A stretch of 64,000 nucleotides of DNA from a virus, in the IMG/VR virus record IMGVR_UViG_3300009509_000006, positions 1-64,000 of that record; one strand, written 5' to 3'. A program made the position numbers and the translations under genes. The notes under the pieces are model-generated. The model made no database searches and was not told the origin of the DNA. It was given only the letters and a program-made list of their open reading frames with translations. Of the stretch, positions 47,717 through 56,229 are shown piece by piece. Position 1 is the stretch's first letter; each line of letters starts with the position of its first letter.

Positions 47717-47872
47717 CTATCGCCGCCTGCGTTTCTTGCGGGCTCGCTTCAAGCGCATGAACACGGACATGTCGTCGGGGTCGAGGATCCACGAGTCGGG
47801 CACACTTCGCAGAGGCGGGAAAGTGGCCTTTGTGAAGTAGCCCACGTTGGCGGTCGTGGTCTGCTCGCTCAT
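47717..47872 (-). CDS. 51-residue protein mimicking the major capsid protein N-arm
   Basis: This short gene is easily missed. Translation from ATG 47872 gives a 51-residue protein beginning M-S-E-Q-T-T-T-A-N-V-G-Y-F-T-K-A-T-F-P-P-L and ending in a basic R-K-K-R-R-R-R tail. Residues 1-24 align without gaps to residues 63-86 of the gp23-like capsid protein (61249 downward), with 14 identities including N-V-G-Y-F-T-K; DNA shows synonymous differences, so it is not a recent copy. The alignment begins at the predicted prohead-protease cleavage site of the capsid protein. It sits between the regulator and the tube paralogue. A weak ribosome-binding site precedes it. Role unknown; head-to-tail contact or assembly control are possibilities. 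Confidence 0.7.
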   Translation of the reverse strand: MSEQTTTANVGYFTKATFPPLRSVPDSWILDPDDMSVFMRLKRARKKRRRR

Positions 47873-47894
47873 GCGCCAGCGTCTTCGTGCCACG

Positions 47895-48659
47895 TCAACC
47901 CCCTGCGAGCGAGACCTCGGTGAACTGCTCGACCTCGATGTCGAGCTCCATGATGCTCACCTCGCTCGACATGGCATCGAAGTCGCTGGCGACCTTGTAC
48001 CGGGTCGGAATGCAACTCTTGAGCTTCCACGCTCGAGCGGGAAGGCGATCAACCTTCGCGCCCAGGCCTCCGAAGTCGAGAGCGGCGCCCAACGCCGTAG
48101 CTGCTCCAGTGAGTGTAGGGCCGCCGAAGAGCCCCGCCAGCAGGATCCCGAATCCGAGGCCCGCGTTGCCGAGCCCGTAGTGCGCGAAAGTCTGCACGAG
48201 GAGGAGGTCTCGGCGATACGTCACGCCGCCGATCCTCGGAAACCCGAAGAGGCCGCCTACAGAGGCAAGGGCGAGCGCAGCAGTTCCTACGTTCTCGCCA
48301 ATACCCTCGCTCAAGGCGCCGCCTCCGATCGTCAACGAGAGCCCGTACTGCTTCGACTGGAAGTCCTCGGTGTCGCCAGAGACGGCAGTCTTGATCCAGC
48401 GGTAGAAGTCGGAGTCGTAGAAGAGCGCGCCCCTCTGAAGCGTCATAGTGGACACGCCTGCCGCCTTGACGACCTTCCGCGGGTAGGGCCAGTTCCCTTC
48501 CTGGATGGTCTCGAACTCGACGTAGAGCTCGGGCGCAGTGATCTCAGAGAAGCCGAACAGGGGCGTGAATATGGGGAGCGCGAGCGCCTCGATCGGGGCC
48601 ACGTCAATCAAGTAGAACGGATACACCTGCAAGTGGTCTTGCAGGGCCGATCTGGTCAT
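47895..48659 (-). CDS. Tail tube protein paralogue with two hydrophobic glycine-rich insertions
   Basis: The 254-residue protein shares the gp19-like tube pattern with its neighbour at 48678: an F-x-x-I-T-A-P-E-L-x-V-E strand, P-R-K or T-R-K-x-P-x-x, V-x-x-M-T-L-x-R-G, F-Y-x-W-I, and C-terminal S-S-E-V-S-I-M-E-L-D-I-E-V-E. Unlike a normal tube protein it has two extra hydrophobic, G/A/L-rich insertions at about 108-147 and 160-208 (ALALASVGGLFGFP; GLGNAGLGFGILLAGLFGG). It follows GAGGGGTCACC. It probably forms a special ring at the tube end or tail completion, or a lumen plug; the hydrophobic loops recall membrane-active segments. Confidence 0.75.
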   Translation of the reverse strand: MTRSALQDHLQVYPFYLIDVAPIEALALPIFTPLFGFSEITAPELYVEFETIQEGNWPYPRKVVKAAGVSTMTLQRGALFYDSDFYRWIKTAVSGDTEDFQSKQYGLSLTIGGGALSEGIGENVGTAALALASVGGLFGFPRIGGVTYRRDLLLVQTFAHYGLGNAGLGFGILLAGLFGGPTLTGAATALGAALDFGGLGAKVDRLPARAWKLKSCIPTRYKVASDFDAMSSEVSIMELDIEVEQFTEVSLAGG

Positions 48660-48677
48660 GGTGACCCCTCACTGGAA

Positions 48678-49232
48678 TCAGGGAGCGTACTCGATGCTCT
48701 CGACATTCTCGTAGGCGATGTCCAGCTCCTGGATCGAGACTTCGGACGAAGTGGCGTCGAGGTCGCCACTGAACTTGTGACGTGTCGGGAAGGACTGGTG
48801 CAGGATGAACTGCCGTCCCGTCCCGGCGTCCAGGTTGAGCTTCGTCTGGTTCTCGCCCCCGGCGCCCGGGAAGCCACGGCTCAGCGTGTTCTCGCGGTGG
48901 AACTGCGTGATGAGCACCTTCGCGCGGTACTCGCCCGATCCCTCGATCACAACACGGAGCCAGTCCCAGAAGGCCGAGCTCTGTCTGGTCACACCACGGC
49001 TGAATGTGCAATCCGACATGCTCGGCTTGCCCGGATACTTGCGGGTGTAGATGTCGGTCCCTTCGGAGTACTCGGCCGGCTCGACCGTGACCTCGGGCGT
49101 GGTGATTGCCGAGAAGCCCGCCTGCGGGTAGCCGGGGATGCGCTGGAAGTACAGGCGCTCCCCGATCCCGATGGCGTCCGCGTGGAACCGGAAGCCCTGA
49201 AGGAAATCGGAAGATTCTGGTCTCGACGACAT
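48678..49232 (-). CDS. Tail tube protein (gp19-like)
   Basis: The 184-residue product is a compact tube protein: F-S-A-I-T-T-P-E-V-T-V-E-P-A-E-Y, Y-T-R-K-Y-P-G-K-P, C-T-F-S-R-G-V-T-R, W-D-W-L-R-V-V-I-E-G, and C-terminal S-S-E-V-S-I-Q-E-L-D-I-A-Y-E. These match the T4 gp19 (163 residues) and TssD fold, six per ring, forming the DNA conduit inside the sheath. Start supported by AAGAGGTCGACT. Location directly downstream of the sheath gene (with one small gene between) is the usual order. Confidence 0.85.
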   Translation of the reverse strand: MSSRPESSDFLQGFRFHADAIGIGERLYFQRIPGYPQAGFSAITTPEVTVEPAEYSEGTDIYTRKYPGKPSMSDCTFSRGVTRQSSAFWDWLRVVIEGSGEYRAKVLITQFHRENTLSRGFPGAGGENQTKLNLDAGTGRQFILHQSFPTRHKFSGDLDATSSEVSIQELDIAYENVESIEYAP

Positions 49233-49284
49233 AGTCGACCTCTTGCTTGTGCGTCAGAGAAATGGACTCCCGGCATCAGAAGGA

Positions 49285-49893
49285 TCAGGACTCACGACGG
49301 ATCAGGACGAAGACTTCTCCGACCGCAGTGCTGTCGCTCCGATACACGAACAGACCCTTGGTGACTGCCGGAGTTGCCACCGCAGAGGCATTGTCCGAAG
49401 CGTCGGCACGCCCCAGGGAGGTACTGTCCATCGTGGCGAGCACATTCCCAGCACCAGCCGCCTCGTCCCGGAGCTCCCACGTGCCAGCCACCGCAGTGCT
49501 GATCTTCGCCCAGGCATCAACGACGCGGAACTTGTAGGGCAGGTTGTCGAGGGCATAGGCGACCACGTCATCAGCGCCACCACCGCCAACAGGGCAATTG
49601 ATGCGAAGGAGAGCCACGCCGGAAAGCAGAGCTGCCGCGGCGACTTCCTGGAAGTCGTCACCGGTGATCGAGTTCGGCGGGGCCATCAGACCCGAGGCGA
49701 GCTCGTCGGCTGTGTACTCGATGGAAAAGGAGATGTTGCCCAGGGCGAGCTGCTCCTGAACAACGCGGAGACCGGGCACCTCGGAAGGCGACCGGTTCTC
49801 GAGCTCGAGCGTCGCGCCACCGGGGAGCGTGTAGTAGAAGTCGCCCAGGTGGATCGCGTCGCTGGTCAGGTTGACGATCGTGAACTTTGCCAT
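49285..49893 (-). CDS. Unrecognised protein between sheath and tube genes
   Basis: The 202-residue product starts after GGAGGTCTCAAGAG. It opens with a strand-rich segment (FTIVNLTSDAIHLGDFYYTL) followed by LELENRSPSEVPGL and, in its second half, a beta domain (VDAWAKISTAVAGTWELRDE, GLFVYRSDSTAVGEVFVLIR). Genes in this place in large myoviruses often encode minor tail components that share expression with the sheath. No named family fits, so I describe it as a probable tail structural protein. Confidence 0.6.
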   Translation of the reverse strand: MAKFTIVNLTSDAIHLGDFYYTLPGGATLELENRSPSEVPGLRVVQEQLALGNISFSIEYTADELASGLMAPPNSITGDDFQEVAAAALLSGVALLRINCPVGGGGADDVVAYALDNLPYKFRVVDAWAKISTAVAGTWELRDEAAGAGNVLATMDSTSLGRADASDNASAVATPAVTKGLFVYRSDSTAVGEVFVLIRRES

Positions 49894-49948
49894 CTCTTGA
49901 GACCTCCATACCGGAAGGCGGAACCGGGCCCTGTGGCCCAGGCGCCTA

Positions 49949-52858
49949 TCAGGTCAACGTCTTCTGCGTGAATCGGAACCGCACGAACTCGGCAGGCTTC
50001 TGTGGCGCCAGAGCGATGTCAATGATCACCTGGCCAGCGTCGATGCTCTCTGGAGAGTTGTTCGTGCTGTCCACCGTGACGATGAAGGCCTCGGAAGGCT
50101 GGGCGCCTGCCAGGATGCCTTCGTTGAACAGATTGAGGAAGAAGCCCTCGAGCTGCGCCTTGATCCGGGTCCACAGGGCCGGGCCGTTGTTCTCGAACAC
50201 GATCCAGAACGTCGAGTTGTAGACGCTCCGCTCGGCAAACATGAACATCCGCCGCGTCGAAATGTAGCGCCAATCGCTCTGATTCGAGATCGTGCGAACG
50301 CCCCAGACAGCTCGGCCGGTCGCCGCGCTTGCGATGAGCGGGTTGATCTTGTTCGGGTAGACCGTGTTCCGCTCTTCGATGTCGGGCTCGGTCTCGAGAC
50401 CCGTGACGAAGCGGAGCTGGCCGTCGACGACTCCACCGGGAGCCTTGCCGACGTTGCGGTCGTTGTCGGTCCGCGCGTAGATCCCAGCGATGTGCCCCAG
50501 AGGCGGGATCAGAAGGTCTCGGTTGTCCGATAGCGGATCCGCGATCTTCACCCACGGCCAATACAGGGCGGCCCACTTCGAGAAGCGTTGGAGCGTGTAC
50601 CGGAACCAGCTGACCGCCTCTTGTGCGGTGAGCGCGGACGGAACGGCCAGGATAGCGAAGCGGTCGCCACCGTGCGGGAGCGCTTCCCGAGCGTCGCAGT
50701 AGTCGAGGATGTCGCCCGTGATCGTCGTGTCGCCGGCCCAGTCTGGCACGATCAACTGCAAGAGCTCGTCGACCTTGTTGAACGCGAAGATGCCTTCGTA
50801 GTTCGGGCTGAGAGTCGGGCTCGTGAACTGGTTTCGCCCCCACTGTGTCGTCGAAGTGAACGTCCCGTTCGTCCCTTCTGCGTAGCCCTTGGTCGTGTCG
50901 CCAAAGTCTTCGTCGTGCTGCGTCTCTTCGGGCTCGGTGTAGTAGTTCAGGACGGCGAGCGTCCCGTTCTTGATCGGGTGCCCGGCGACCACCGTCACGT
51001 CGATCAAGCCGCTCGAGTACGTGATCTCGTTCGTTCCGGCGGCATCGATGTCCCCGGTCAGATTGCCGGCCCCGTCATCGATGATCGTGCGAGTGCTGTC
51101 GTCCGTCGCCGACGTGTACGTGAGCGAGAAGGTGCGAGGCTGCACGGGGGCGTTTCCGACATAGTCCTGGATCGTTCGACCGCCCGTTGTCTCGTCCCCG
51201 CCGACCAGAACTCGATAGCGCGGGACAGCCTGGAGCTGCCCCGGAGCCTCGTTGCCTCCGGGCTCGTTGACCACGACCAGATCCGAGAGATCGTTGACCA
51301 CATCGGCGAAGAACTTGGTCGAGGTGTCGTCCGAGAAGTCGAGCTCTTCGTAGGGCTCGCTGATCGAGTAGTCCTGGAGCGAGCTGTTGTACTCCAGCAC
51401 CTGGAAGTCGAAGCGGCTGAACTGCCCGGTCTCCGCAGTGTAGTAGTCGACGTTGCCCTTCACACGCAGGCGCACGTCATTGCCCCACTCTCCACGAGAG
51501 GACGGGTCGAGGTCCCAGGCGTAGATGTTGTAAGTCCACAGGATCGGGCCGCCGTTCCCGGCGCCAGTGGGGCCAATGGGTGCCGTCGAGAAGTTGAGCG
51601 TGTACGACCCGTCGTCGTAGTCGACAACAGAGGCCGCGGCAACATCCCCTGTGATGTTCCCGGCACCATCATCCGTCGCGGTCTTGGTGTCGCTCGCGAG
51701 GTCATAGTCCGCCGTCACAAGCGAGTTGGCATCGATGGCCACGGCGGTGCGCAGAGACCACACACCGGTGCGGCAATCCATGATGGCGTACACACCCGAG
51801 GGAGGAGGTGTCGCAGCCGTCGCATAGGTCCAACGGTCGATCTTCACCGAAAGAACCGCTGTGCGAGGTGTTCCGCCTGCTTCCCACTTGAGGGTCACAC
51901 TCCCACCAAGGTAGGAGAACAACGCCTCGTCGAGACCCGGACCATCGACGCCTCCGGTCGGTTGCGTCACCGTGATCGCGCCACCGGTCGTGTTCTCGGC
52001 CCACGAGGTAACGTTCCCTGCCGTTCCGGGGTTCGTGTTGTAGATGTCGACCTGGGACAGGCTCGCGTTCTGCGTCGCGGACTTCAACGTGAGGCCGGAG
52101 GCCACACCATTGATCGCCGCACGCATGGCTTCGGCGACATCGTCTGTGGAAGCGACGGCGCTGATATCGACGGGGACGTTTCCAGCAGTCACCGAGGAAT
52201 CGTCGTCGAACTCGAACACGGTCGGCGTGTTGATCCCGTCGTCCAGCGTGAACGTATCACCATCGACGATCTGCAGAGCGCCGAACGCCGTGACGACCAT
52301 GCGACCGTCGGCACCTCTGCCGTCCGGGAGCTGTCCTCCAAACTTCGTGGAAGACCCATCCCCAACAACCGCACCAGTTCGGCCGCTCGCGTTCGACACG
52401 GCGCTCGTCGGCGACGACCCGAGCTCACGCCACCGAATCTCGACAGATTCGGGCACGATAGGGGTGTCGCCGTCATTGACTTTCAGCCCGGTTGTGATCG
52501 CGGTCTTCGAGAATGCGGTCGTGGTCCCGTCGCCCGTCTCAGCTTCGTAGTCGTATTGCTTCGACTGAATCTTGGCCTCGGCGAGCGTCGCGTCCCCTGG
52601 CACGACACGGACAATGTAGGCGCGCCTTCCTCCGTTCGCGAAGTAGGCCGCCATGGAATGGCCCAGGAAGCTCTCTTGCGTGAGCGCCCCGAACTTTCGG
52701 GTGTAGTCGTCGAAAGACGTCACCAGCGTTGCAAGATTCTCGGGCCCCTTGGGCGAGTAGCCGAGGCCGCCAACGGTGGAGGTCGAGACCCCCTGGATCA
52801 CTTGCACCTGGGACGGCACCTCTTCGATGAAGACGCCAGCACTCAGGATCTCTGCCAC
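49949..52858 (-). CDS. Tail sheath protein (gp18-like) with large beta insertions
   Basis: The 969-residue protein starts at GTG 52858, five bases after GGAGG. The N-terminal S-A-G-V-F-I-E-E-V-P-S-Q-V and F-D-D-Y-T-R-K-F-G and the C-terminal W-R-Y-I-S-T-R-R-M-F-M-F-A-E-R-S-V and A-F-I-V-T-V-D are hallmarks of phage sheath subunits (subtilisin-like sheath family), the contractile outer tube. It is longer than T4 gp18 (659); the additional length lies mainly in central beta domains, including one (about 190-300: G-D-T-F-T-L-D-D-G, T-V-F-E-F-D-D-D-S-S, A-M-R-A-A-I-N) shared with genes 11716, 21300 and 33650. These inserts would decorate the sheath surface. Confidence 0.9.
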   Translation of the reverse strand: MAEILSAGVFIEEVPSQVQVIQGVSTSTVGGLGYSPKGPENLATLVTSFDDYTRKFGALTQESFLGHSMAAYFANGGRRAYIVRVVPGDATLAEAKIQSKQYDYEAETGDGTTTAFSKTAITTGLKVNDGDTPIVPESVEIRWRELGSSPTSAVSNASGRTGAVVGDGSSTKFGGQLPDGRGADGRMVVTAFGALQIVDGDTFTLDDGINTPTVFEFDDDSSVTAGNVPVDISAVASTDDVAEAMRAAINGVASGLTLKSATQNASLSQVDIYNTNPGTAGNVTSWAENTTGGAITVTQPTGGVDGPGLDEALFSYLGGSVTLKWEAGGTPRTAVLSVKIDRWTYATAATPPPSGVYAIMDCRTGVWSLRTAVAIDANSLVTADYDLASDTKTATDDGAGNITGDVAAASVVDYDDGSYTLNFSTAPIGPTGAGNGGPILWTYNIYAWDLDPSSRGEWGNDVRLRVKGNVDYYTAETGQFSRFDFQVLEYNSSLQDYSISEPYEELDFSDDTSTKFFADVVNDLSDLVVVNEPGGNEAPGQLQAVPRYRVLVGGDETTGGRTIQDYVGNAPVQPRTFSLTYTSATDDSTRTIIDDGAGNLTGDIDAAGTNEITYSSGLIDVTVVAGHPIKNGTLAVLNYYTEPEETQHDEDFGDTTKGYAEGTNGTFTSTTQWGRNQFTSPTLSPNYEGIFAFNKVDELLQLIVPDWAGDTTITGDILDYCDAREALPHGGDRFAILAVPSALTAQEAVSWFRYTLQRFSKWAALYWPWVKIADPLSDNRDLLIPPLGHIAGIYARTDNDRNVGKAPGGVVDGQLRFVTGLETEPDIEERNTVYPNKINPLIASAATGRAVWGVRTISNQSDWRYISTRRMFMFAERSVYNSTFWIVFENNGPALWTRIKAQLEGFFLNLFNEGILAGAQPSEAFIVTVDSTNNSPESIDAGQVIIDIALAPQKPAEFVRFRFTQKTLT

Positions 52859-52870
52859 TGTATCCTCCTA

Positions 52871-53170
52871 TCAGCCCTTCTTGCTCGTCGCCTTTTTCTT
52901 GCTTGTCGTCCTCTTCTTCGGAGCCGGCTTATCGGGCTTCGGCTCGGGCTCGACAGGAGCAGACGCCGTCGCGGGTACGGGCTCAGGCTCGGGGTCTGGT
53001 TTCGGGGCTCTCCGAGCGAGAATGCGGAGCTTGTACAGCCGCACAAGCTCCGGCGAGCCCTCGAGCTCCTCGGGCACCTCGACCCACTTCCGCGGAGGGA
53101 AGCTCTGCGAACTGCCGTCTCTCAGAGTAGCGGCACGTGGGCTCCGCGTCTTGTTGTAGTAGCTAGCCAT
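52871..53170 (-). CDS. Small basic-tailed protein upstream of the sheath
   Basis: The 99-residue product starts with YYNKTRSPRAATLRDGS, contains a helical middle (SPELVRLYKLRILARR) and ends in a low-complexity proline/lysine tail (P-K-P-D-P-E-P-E-P then KKRTTSKKKATSKKG). It overlaps the gene at 53163 by eight bases. The lysine-rich tail suggests electrostatic contact with DNA or with the acidic surfaces of neck or sheath proteins. No homologue recognised. Confidence 0.6.
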   Translation of the reverse strand: MASYYNKTRSPRAATLRDGSSQSFPPRKWVEVPEELEGSPELVRLYKLRILARRAPKPDPEPEPVPATASAPVEPEPKPDKPAPKKRTTSKKKATSKKG

Positions 53171-53930
53171 CGTGGATCTCGCTCCGAATCGTCGGGATTT
53201 GCGTTACAGCACGCCTCACTTCCGGGGGATTGAGGTCGATTTCACCCTGAACGCGCAAACTCAACCGGAACCCTATCTTCCGCGCAGTCACATCGAGGAG
53301 CTCGTCTTCCGTGTCGATACTCTCCGCATCAGCGTGGTACGTGCGGACGTCTCCTATGGTATCAACTACGCGGACGTTGCAATAGGGTTGATAGATGCTC
53401 ATGACGTAGTGGAAGATCGCGCCAGCCTGGTTTCGCGGGCCTTCCACATTCACCCCACCACGGTTGCGGGCGAGCACCTGGATGCCGTAGCTGATATCGA
53501 ACGGGACCGCCTGGGGCGTGAACTCATAGGAGTCGTACCCATAGACCTTCCGACCGTCTGGGTACTCGATCACAGTCGGCAAGGCTCCCTTTGCAGGCGC
53601 GCGGTATTGCGTGTTGCCCGGATGCCACCGGTTCATTGCCCGCTCTATCCCTTCTCGCATCACAGCGATCATGGGCATCTTCGCGTCGGCGAGCATGTCG
53701 TCCGGGTTCCCGAAGATGATGGGGATTCCGGGAAGCCCCGGAGGAGGACAGACACCGGTGATGCCCATGTCCTCGATCGTCGCGATCGTGATGTAGTAGT
53801 CAGCTCCGACCTTTGTAGGGTTCAAGGTCAGCACCACCCCGGAGTCGAAGTCCCGGAGCGTAACGCGCCCACACCGAGCGCGTCCGAGGCTCCGGTCCTC
53901 GTGATCCAGGCTAGCAACTACGTTCGGCAT
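53163..53930 (-). CDS. Tail terminator/sheath stabiliser candidate (gp15-like position)
   Basis: The 255-residue protein lies between neck-type genes and the sheath, the place of T4 gp15 (tail sheath terminator), which joins tail and neck. Its sequence is alpha/beta with strands such as V-V-L-T-L-N-P-T-K, Y-Y-I-T-I-A-T-I-E, P-F-D-I-S-Y-G-I-Q-V-L-A-R-N and a helix G-A-I-F-H-Y-V-M-S-I-Y. Gp15 and relatives share a similar strand order, but no diagnostic motif lets me call it with certainty. The assignment is therefore mainly positional. Confidence 0.5.
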   Translation of the reverse strand: MPNVVASLDHEDRSLGRARCGRVTLRDFDSGVVLTLNPTKVGADYYITIATIEDMGITGVCPPPGLPGIPIIFGNPDDMLADAKMPMIAVMREGIERAMNRWHPGNTQYRAPAKGALPTVIEYPDGRKVYGYDSYEFTPQAVPFDISYGIQVLARNRGGVNVEGPRNQAGAIFHYVMSIYQPYCNVRVVDTIGDVRTYHADAESIDTEDELLDVTARKIGFRLSLRVQGEIDLNPPEVRRAVTQIPTIRSEIHDG

Positions 53931-53934
53931 GGGT

Positions 53935-54336
53935 TTACGCGCCCGCGTTCACCTGGGATCGAGCAATCGACAGGGCACGCTCGCCGAGACCGCAAGTGGC
54001 CGCCCGAGCGATCCAGATCGCCAGGCCCTTCTGGTCGTTCGGGATTTCGAAGAGCAAAGCCTCCTCGATCATCTGGTCAATGGCCGTGCCGACGCACTGC
54101 ATGGCTCCGTCCACAGTGAGCCCGTACTCGACGCCGATCGCATCGACGATGTCCTCGATGTAGCGATCGAAGTCGTGCGTGACGCCAGTGATGTTCGTGG
54201 CCTTGCCGGTACCAGGCAGACTGCCGTGTCGATCGGTTGCGGCTTCGCCGAGCGCCTCCTTGGAGGAGTCGAACTCCATGTCGCCAATGATCTTGTCACG
54301 GATGCCTTCCAGAACGGCGTTGAATTCCGAATTCAT
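53935..54336 (-). CDS. Unrecognised neck-region protein
   Basis: The 133-residue product starts after GGAGAGAAGC. It is acidic and mostly helical (EFNAVLEGIRDKIIGDMEF, FDRYIEDIVDAIGVEYGLTV, ALLFEIPNDQKGLAIWIARA). It follows the gp14-like gene region and precedes the gp15-position gene. Small helical proteins in the same place are head-completion or tail-joining factors in other myoviruses, but no motif identifies this one. Confidence 0.55.
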   Translation of the reverse strand: MNSEFNAVLEGIRDKIIGDMEFDSSKEALGEAATDRHGSLPGTGKATNITGVTHDFDRYIEDIVDAIGVEYGLTVDGAMQCVGTAIDQMIEEALLFEIPNDQKGLAIWIARAATCGLGERALSIARSQVNAGA

Positions 54337-54345
54337 GCTTCTCTC

Positions 54346-55158
54346 CTACGCGCGGATTCCGAGGGTCTTCTGGAACTTGAAGTAGTCCCCGAGCTGGCTT
54401 GCTGACATCCGAGTAGATGCCACCGGACGCTTCCAGCCCCGGTACATCGGATCCATCATAGTGCGAACCCAGGCTTTCTGGGAACGAGCAATCCCCAAAA
54501 ACCCCGACAGGACACGCCGGACAGCGGGGCGCCAGTGAGGTCGAGGCTTCATGCCACCGAGGCCGAGCTCCAAGCGAAGCGCTTCGAAGGCAATGTCAGG
54601 AGCAGCTCGGACCGAAGGCATCGCCTTCTTTTTCTTGTCGCCTCGCACCCCGGCTTTCGCCAATTGCGGACGCCACTCTTTCTCGTCCCTACGGCGCTGC
54701 TTGGCGACACGCTGCACCTCTCGCACATGCACACGGCGCGAGACGAGCCGCGCGTCCGCCTTCTTCGGAGCGAAGGGTAGGGTGTCCAAAGTCCAAGGGG
54801 AAAAGCGGGCCAAGATAGCGATCTCCTCTGGAAGCCTGCGTTGGCGCCGACGAGGCTCAACATACAGAACCAACTTTTGAGCGTCAACACGGCTTACCCG
54901 CTTAGAGCGAGGCGTAGCGCGGACGATCCAGCCACCCTCGTCCTTCGACAGGCCCACGATCCGGTCGACACGAAAGGCTTTGCGGTATGCTTTCCAGTCC
55001 GTACCCTGGGGCACTTTGGAGAGCACTCGCGTCTCAACGTGCTCCGCAACGACTCGGGGCACATCGTCCAGAAGAGCTCTTGTCCGGTCCTGCCACTCCT
55101 TCAGGAGGCGCGCCAGTTGCTTGACGCTCTCGCCCGGTCTGACCCGAATTTCAATCAT
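54346..55158 (-). CDS. Basic connector-region protein, HK97 gp10-type possibility
   Basis: The 270-residue protein (ATG 55158, seven bases inside the previous gene) is very basic: helix VKQLARLLKEWQDRTRALLD at the start, then repeated basic segments (RRRQRRLPEEIAILARFSPW, VQRVAKQRRRDEKEWRP) and a C-terminal M-S-A-S-Q-L-G-D-Y-F-K-F-Q helix. The start E-I-R-V-R-P-G-E-S followed by a long helix recalls HK97 gp10-like neck proteins, but the length is greater. Its neighbours are neck genes, so a head-tail joining role is likely. Confidence 0.55.
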   Translation of the reverse strand: MIEIRVRPGESVKQLARLLKEWQDRTRALLDDVPRVVAEHVETRVLSKVPQGTDWKAYRKAFRVDRIVGLSKDEGGWIVRATPRSKRVSRVDAQKLVLYVEPRRRQRRLPEEIAILARFSPWTLDTLPFAPKKADARLVSRRVHVREVQRVAKQRRRDEKEWRPQLAKAGVRGDKKKKAMPSVRAAPDIAFEALRLELGLGGMKPRPHWRPAVRRVLSGFLGIARSQKAWVRTMMDPMYRGWKRPVASTRMSASQLGDYFKFQKTLGIRA

Positions 55159-55606
55159 TCGCCTCTCTCGCCAAGGCTCGGGCGTTCTCCGCAAGGAGAG
55201 CCGAGAGAGTCTTCGGTCGGTCGCGCTCCAGTTTGTCGACTGTGAGCAGGAAGCCGTCGCGCTTCACAATGATCTCGTTCGGACGCCTCGGGCGCTCGAG
55301 GGGCTCCAGGTCTGTGAGGAAAGAGAGATGCTCTTCGCACACGCCGACCTTGCCGTCGTGTCCCTTGACGCCGACAGCGTAGGCTGTGTTGTTGCCGCAC
55401 ACGAAGCACCACGAGACCATAGCCTCCGGGGTCAAAGGGCCTTCGTACTCCGGGAACACCTTGCCGCCAATCGGTCCACAGCACGACTTGCCAAGGCAGC
55501 GCTTGCCTGGGACACCCGCTTCTCGCGCTCGCCAGAACTTCGTGCACGTGGCACAGACCATACCGAGGCCCTTGGACATCACAGCTTGGATGGCAGCGAC
55601 GTTCAT
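55151..55606 (-). CDS. Cysteine-rich zinc-binding protein in the neck cluster
   Basis: The 151-residue product contains many cysteines in pairs: M-V-C-A-T-C-T-K near residue 18, R-C-L-G-K-S-C-C near 36, W-C-F-V-C-G near 67 and V-C-E-E-H near 89. They probably bind two zinc ions. The C-terminal third is helical (KLERDRPKTLSALLAENARA). ATG 55606 overlaps the stop of the gp14-like gene (ATGA), so it is translated with neck genes. It may be a structural adaptor or a DNA-binding factor; no enzyme motif is visible. Confidence 0.6.
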   Translation of the reverse strand: MNVAAIQAVMSKGLGMVCATCTKFWRAREAGVPGKRCLGKSCCGPIGGKVFPEYEGPLTPEAMVSWCFVCGNNTAYAVGVKGHDGKVGVCEEHLSFLTDLEPLERPRRPNEIIVKRDGFLLTVDKLERDRPKTLSALLAENARALAREAND

Positions 55607-56226
55607 GGACAGGGGCCCTCCGGCGAATCGATGATTTTCTGCTCGGGCGTGAAGGTCGTATTCCGCCTGATGTCAAAAAGGAACCCTACAAACGCCGGTC
55701 CGTCAAACAAGTGCCCGTCGTCGGCAACCTGCGTGACATCGAAGAAGTAGCCCTCGCCACCGGAAGCACCATCGAAGTACGGGATCCGCCAGAACTCGAG
55801 GATGTCTCCTTCGGAGGGCGCCGGACATCCCACACGCTCGAATTCACGCCTGGGGATCCACGCCTCCGTGTACCACTCGATCCGAAACCCGGTCTCCTCG
55901 GCGGTAGCGGATCCGGGCTCGTGCCCCACGAAGGCAAACATCTTGAAAGGCCCGTTCCAAGCTCGGTTGATGGGCTCGTTGTAGACGGGATCGACATCGG
56001 TGTTGTCTGCGTCGAAGCTGTAGTAGCGGATCTCGACACCGCAGATCCGGATGTGCTCGTTGGCCCACAGGTCGAAGAGGGGGAGCTCGACGTCGGTCAG
56101 GCGCAGAGTGAACGTGGCCAGTTGTTCGCCGTGGACTTCACCGACAACGTGCTTCTCTTCCTCTTCGTAGCCACCGAGGGATTGAAGGTGCCAGCGCATA
56201 TCGGGGACGTCGTGCTGCCTCGGCAT
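55603..56226 (-). CDS. Neck protein, gp14-like
   Basis: The 207-residue protein directly follows the gp13-like gene. Its C-terminal half matches the pattern of T4-type gp14: T-G-F-R-I-E-W-Y, R-R-E-F-E-R, P-S-E-G-D-I-L-E-F, Y-F-F-D-V-T-Q-V, F-V-G-F-L-F-D-I-R-R-N; gp14 makes the neck disc that joins the head to the tail and whiskers. The N-terminus (M-P-R-Q-H-D-V-P) also resembles the start of gp14 proteins. Start after GGGGTGAGTC. Confidence is moderate because of divergence. Confidence 0.65.
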   Translation of the reverse strand: MPRQHDVPDMRWHLQSLGGYEEEEKHVVGEVHGEQLATFTLRLTDVELPLFDLWANEHIRICGVEIRYYSFDADNTDVDPVYNEPINRAWNGPFKMFAFVGHEPGSATAEETGFRIEWYTEAWIPRREFERVGCPAPSEGDILEFWRIPYFDGASGGEGYFFDVTQVADDGHLFDGPAFVGFLFDIRRNTTFTPEQKIIDSPEGPCP

Positions 56227-56229
56227 GAC

